Shown: positions 60,668 through 64,000 of the stretch, piece by piece
Position numbering within the stretch: the stretch's first letter is position 1
Layout: each line of letters begins with the position of its first letter
Source of the DNA: Bacteroidota bacterium
Lineage (GTDB): Bacteria > Bacteroidota > Bacteroidia > Chitinophagales > Chitinophagaceae
DNA: 64,000 bases
Direction: 5' to 3'
NCBI GenBank assembly: GCA_003175695.1
Contig: PSRA01000058.1
Location: forward strand, 1 to 64,000
Notes under the pieces: model-generated
What the model was told of the DNA's origin: nothing
What the model saw: only the letters and a program-made list of their open reading frames with translations
Database searches by the model: none
Translations under genes and position numbers: made by a program

Positions 60668-62068
60668 TCACACACCGAAAGGATAGGTTTCCGGAATTTC
60701 ATGCCCATCAGGGTTCAAATGAAGCGCATGCAAGGCTTTGGTTTCATCGAGGTGGATGAATGCATCATATCGCATGGGCAAAACGGTCGGAACATAATAT
60801 CCATATTTCTCATAAATTGAATTGTAAACCACTCCAACTGCCCGATGGCCGATATGGTTTTCCATCAAAGTGTTATTATCCACAAAGTCGTCCATCAATA
60901 ATAATTTGTTTTCCGGCCCTGCCTTGTGCAAAAGATGTTCCCAACTTCCTTCTCTTTCATTCGGTAACTGCATCGTAAGCATTTCTGACCCCCAACCTCT
61001 GCCCGCAACAACTGTACCTTTGTAGGAGCCAAACCCAACTAAGGCAACATCCATGTCGTGATATTTCAGCCTGGCGAGCTCACCGATATTATAAATGCCT
61101 TCAACAATCATATCCGTTGCTCTTGCATCTCCTACGTGTGTATTATGCGCCCACACAATCGCTTTTGAATTTGGGCCATGGAATGATAACAACCTGTCAA
61201 GCGTTTCTGCCATATGTTTGTCGCGGATATTCCAACTGTGAGGGCCTCCGGCAATCATGGCACGATAATACTTCTCGGCATTAACGGCAATGATAGCATT
61301 CTGTTCTGCGCTAAGAACATTCTCATGGTCGGTATTATAAGTCGGAAGTTTTCGATGAATTTCTTTTAATAAGTCAAGTACTGGTTGTTGACATAGTTCG
61401 GGAACAAATTGAGAAGCTCTTGCATAAGATGTCCCTTCGTCTTTATTGTAAGGTTCAAAACACTTGAACGCTTCTTCAGCAACTCTTAAAGCAGAAATAT
61501 CAGTCTTTTGGAGGTACTGCATGATGCTGTCCATGCTGTCCCATAGGCTATAGATATCCAGCCCGTAAAAACCTATCTTCCTATTTGCAGGCAATCCAAC
61601 ATTCCGTTTCTGCATCCAATCAGCCAGAGCCACCATCTCCCAATTAGCACACATCCATGTTGGCCAACGGTCAAATGCATGCAACAACTTGAAAGCACTC
61701 TTATGAAGAACATCATAACCCTTGATAAAACGATTGAGGAGGTAACAATCCGGCCAATCTCCTTCCACGGCTATGAAATTGAATCCCTTCCGCTCGATAA
61801 GATATTTGGAAATATGAGCCCGCCACATATAATATTCATGCGTGCCGTGACTTGCCTCCCCCAGCATGACAACCCTGGCATCCTGGATACGATCGAATAG
61901 CGGCTGCAAGCCAGCCTTGCTGCTTAAGGGATACGACCATTGCCTAATTGCATTTATTACGTCGGCTTCATCCAGTTCAGCATCTTTTGTGAAATAACGT
62001 CGCATAGCAAAATTCATGTACGTTCTAATTTCCTTCTTTACGCCTAATAGCCAAAAAACCTGCATCAA
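60668..62068 (-). CDS. Erythromycin esterase family protein
   Basis: 466 aa; 'VVMLGEASHGTHEYYMWRAHISKYLIERKGFNFIAVEGDWPDCYLLNRFI', 'WAHNTHVGDARATDM'; true start may be 62017 or 62005. Confidence 0.93.
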   Translation of the reverse strand: MMQVFWLLGVKKEIRTYMNFAMRRYFTKDAELDEADVINAIRQWSYPLSSKAGLQPLFDRIQDARVVMLGEASHGTHEYYMWRAHISKYLIERKGFNFIAVEGDWPDCYLLNRFIKGYDVLHKSAFKLLHAFDRWPTWMCANWEMVALADWMQKRNVGLPANRKIGFYGLDIYSLWDSMDSIMQYLQKTDISALRVAEEAFKCFEPYNKDEGTSYARASQFVPELCQQPVLDLLKEIHRKLPTYNTDHENVLSAEQNAIIAVNAEKYYRAMIAGGPHSWNIRDKHMAETLDRLLSFHGPNSKAIVWAHNTHVGDARATDMIVEGIYNIGELARLKYHDMDVALVGFGSYKGTVVAGRGWGSEMLTMQLPNEREGSWEHLLHKAGPENKLLLMDDFVDNNTLMENHIGHRAVGVVYNSIYEKYGYYVPTVLPMRYDAFIHLDETKALHALHLNPDGHEIPETYPFGV

Positions 62069-62117
62069 AAGAACTACATTATTTATTAAAAAAAAATGAG
62101 ATTAATTATGATAACAA

Positions 62118-62131
62118 TTGACGATTGTCAT
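62118..62131. promoter_or_regulatory. Candidate FNR/CRP-like operator TTGAC-GATT-GTCAT between erythromycin esterase and DUF892 genes
   Basis: 9/10 match to TTGAC-N4-GTCAA; 47 nt from the DUF892 ATG, 49 nt from the esterase ORF start. Confidence 0.6.
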
Positions 62132-62178
62132 TTCTTATGAATTCTTTAGAAAATAAATTCGTTTAGAAAATTGATTTT

Positions 62179-62700
62179 ATGAAAAGCAATATTTTGAGCA
62201 TAGCTACTTTGAATAATCTCCTCGATTACGATGCTCGCAAGTTTGTAATTACTGAAATGCAACTGAAGACGATATTGCCATCATGGATGCTGAAGGCAAA
62301 TTCCTCAGCATTAAGATCGGTATTGCAACGATATCTTGATTATGTTCAAAAACATGTCCATAGTCTGGATTTCTTCATAGAAGAAGAAAAGATCGGTTCG
62401 CTCAGCCTGATCAACAGAGTGATGAATGCTTTTATTGAAGAAACAGAAACAAAATTGACGAGTTGCGCGGATCGAGAAGTGAAAGACGCTTGCTTACTCG
62501 GCAGTGTTCAGGCCATCAATCACTTCAAAATAAGTATGTATGGAACAGCTGCCGCATTCGCCAGGGCATTGGGAAAGGAGAAAGCTGCCAATATTTTCAG
62601 GGAAGCAGAATCAGACGAGAAACAGATCGATGACCGGCTTTCGCGCCTTGCGGAACATGAAATAAATATCAAGGCAAAAAATCCAATTCTCTCAACATGA
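62179..62700 (+). CDS. DUF892 (YciF-like, ferritin-like) family protein
   Basis: LNNLLDYDARKFVITEMQLKTILPSWMLKANSSALRSVLQRYLDYVQKHV...REVKDACLLGSVQAINHFKISMYGTAAAFARALG. Confidence 0.8.
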   Translation: MKSNILSIATLNNLLDYDARKFVITEMQLKTILPSWMLKANSSALRSVLQRYLDYVQKHVHSLDFFIEEEKIGSLSLINRVMNAFIEETETKLTSCADREVKDACLLGSVQAINHFKISMYGTAAAFARALGKEKAANIFREAESDEKQIDDRLSRLAEHEINIKAKNPILST

Positions 62701-62713
62701 AAAGTTTAATTTA

Positions 62714-64000
62714 TGGATTATCGATTTGACAAAGAAGTAAATATCCCGGTCAAGAATGTCACATTAAAGGGTCACCTGACCGTTCCGACTGATGCAAGAG
62801 CGCTAATCATTTTTTCCCACGGCAGTGGAAGCAGCCGCATGAGTCCACGAAACCAGTTCGTTGCAAAAAAATTACAGGAGAGTCATTTTGGTACACTCTT
62901 ATTTGACCTGTTAACGCCATCAGAAGCCAGCCAATTTGAAAATCGACTCAATATTGATCTGCTGGCAAAAAGACTAGCTGAAGCAACCCAATGGGTGGAT
63001 AAAGTACCTGAAGCAAGAAATTGCACTATTGGATATTTTGGCGCCAGCACAGGAGCTGCTTCTGCCTTGAAAGTTGCTTCGACAAATCCGCGAATCCATG
63101 CCGTCGTATCCAGGGGTGGAAGACCGGACTTGGTGATGAATGAACTCCCCAATGTTCATGTCCCAACTTTATTAATTGTCGGAAGTCTGGACTATGATGT
63201 CCTGAACCTTAACAAACAAGCCTATTCACTCTTAGGCGGTGAAAAACGCATTGAAATCATAGAAGGAGCAACTCATCTTTTTGAAGAGAGAGATATGATG
63301 TCTCAGGTAACGAGGTCAGCCTCAGAATGGTTTGCAGAATATCTGCAAGCGGTATCAGAATTCGAAAAGCAGATTTCAGGCTTAACAAGAAATGATATGA
63401 AAGCAATATTCCATAACAGATTAGAAGCGGGCAAAATGCTCGCTGAAAAACTGAAAAAATACAAAAGTGAGGAAGGAGTAGTGCTTGCCGTACCGCGCGG
63501 AGGATTGCCGGTTGCCTACGCAGTTGCAAAGGAACTGGATTTTCCTGTGGAGATTGTGCTCACCAAAAAAATCGGCCATCCTGTGAATAAGGAATATGCC
63601 ATTGGAGCAGCGAGTCTGAGTGATTATTTTGTCATTCCACATGAAGATGTCTCAGATCTCTATATCGAAACAGAGGTTAAAAGGATTCGGAAAAGATTGA
63701 AGAAAATGTACGAATTATACATTGGCGGCAAAGAGCCGGAAAGTGTAGCGGGAAAAACCGTAATCGTAATTGATGACGGCATAGCAACCGGCAATACTTT
63801 GTTAGGAACGGTGCATTTATTAAGAAACGGTAACCCTGGCAAAATAATCATCGCTGCGCCGGTTGCGTCGCCCGCGGCTGTCAGGAAATTATCAAGAGTG
63901 GCCGATGATGTCGTAGTAAGAATTACACCAAAAGAATTTCATGGAGTTGGCGCTTTTTACAAAGATTTCAGGCAGGTTAGTGACGACGAAGTCTTATTCT
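62714..64000 (+). CDS. Dienelactone-hydrolase-like alpha/beta hydrolase fused to C-terminal phosphoribosyltransferase (runs off window)
   Basis: Open frame from ATG 62714 to the window end (missed by ORF track): ALIIFSHGSGSSRMSPRNQFVAKKL, CTIGYFGASTGAASAL, then GVVLAVPRGGLPVAYAVAKELDFPVEIVLTKKIGHPVNKEYAIGAAS and VIVIDDGIATGNTLL. Confidence 0.93.

Overview
This is a 64 kb Bacteroidota (Chitinophagaceae-like) chromosomal window. The assignment is inferred from gliding-motility CTD and PorP/SprF proteins, LytS/LytTR and MacB/FtsX-type permease families. I saw no rRNA, tRNA, CRISPR array, transposase, integrase or phage module. Left part: the end of a GH1 beta-glucosidase (missed by the ORF track), hemN, three paralogous 790-aa ABC permeases (one interrupted by a single in-frame TAA), a T9SS/gliding-type secreted protein + PorP/SprF + TPR + PP2C locus, and a LytS/LytTR pair. 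Middle: a compact four-gene 'dlt-like' operon (methyltransferase-like/HTH/adenylation protein, adenylation-carrier fusion, SGNH protein, MBOAT) and a LIG-POL LigD. Right part (about 39.9-64 kb): a stress/dormancy-type island with UspA x2, P-type ATPases x2, PAS histidine kinase, RIC, a receiver-CRP/FNR fusion regulator, class I aldolase, PfkB, Hsp20, Zn-ADH, PPOX, DUF302, erythromycin esterase, DUF892 and a hydrolase-phosphoribosyltransferase fusion that runs off the window. Its composition resembles the mycobacterial DosR regulon. By eye I found FNR/CRP-like inverted repeats TGAY-N4-RTCA in seven intergenic regions: one before hemN and six inside the island. I propose a redox/hypoxia regulon controlled by the cysteine-poor REC-CRP protein. 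Other observations: a pair of paralogous uncharacterised proteins in the island, several gene relics (aldo/keto reductase, histidine kinase, ABC ATPase, DUF2892), and families of intergenic hairpin repeats.
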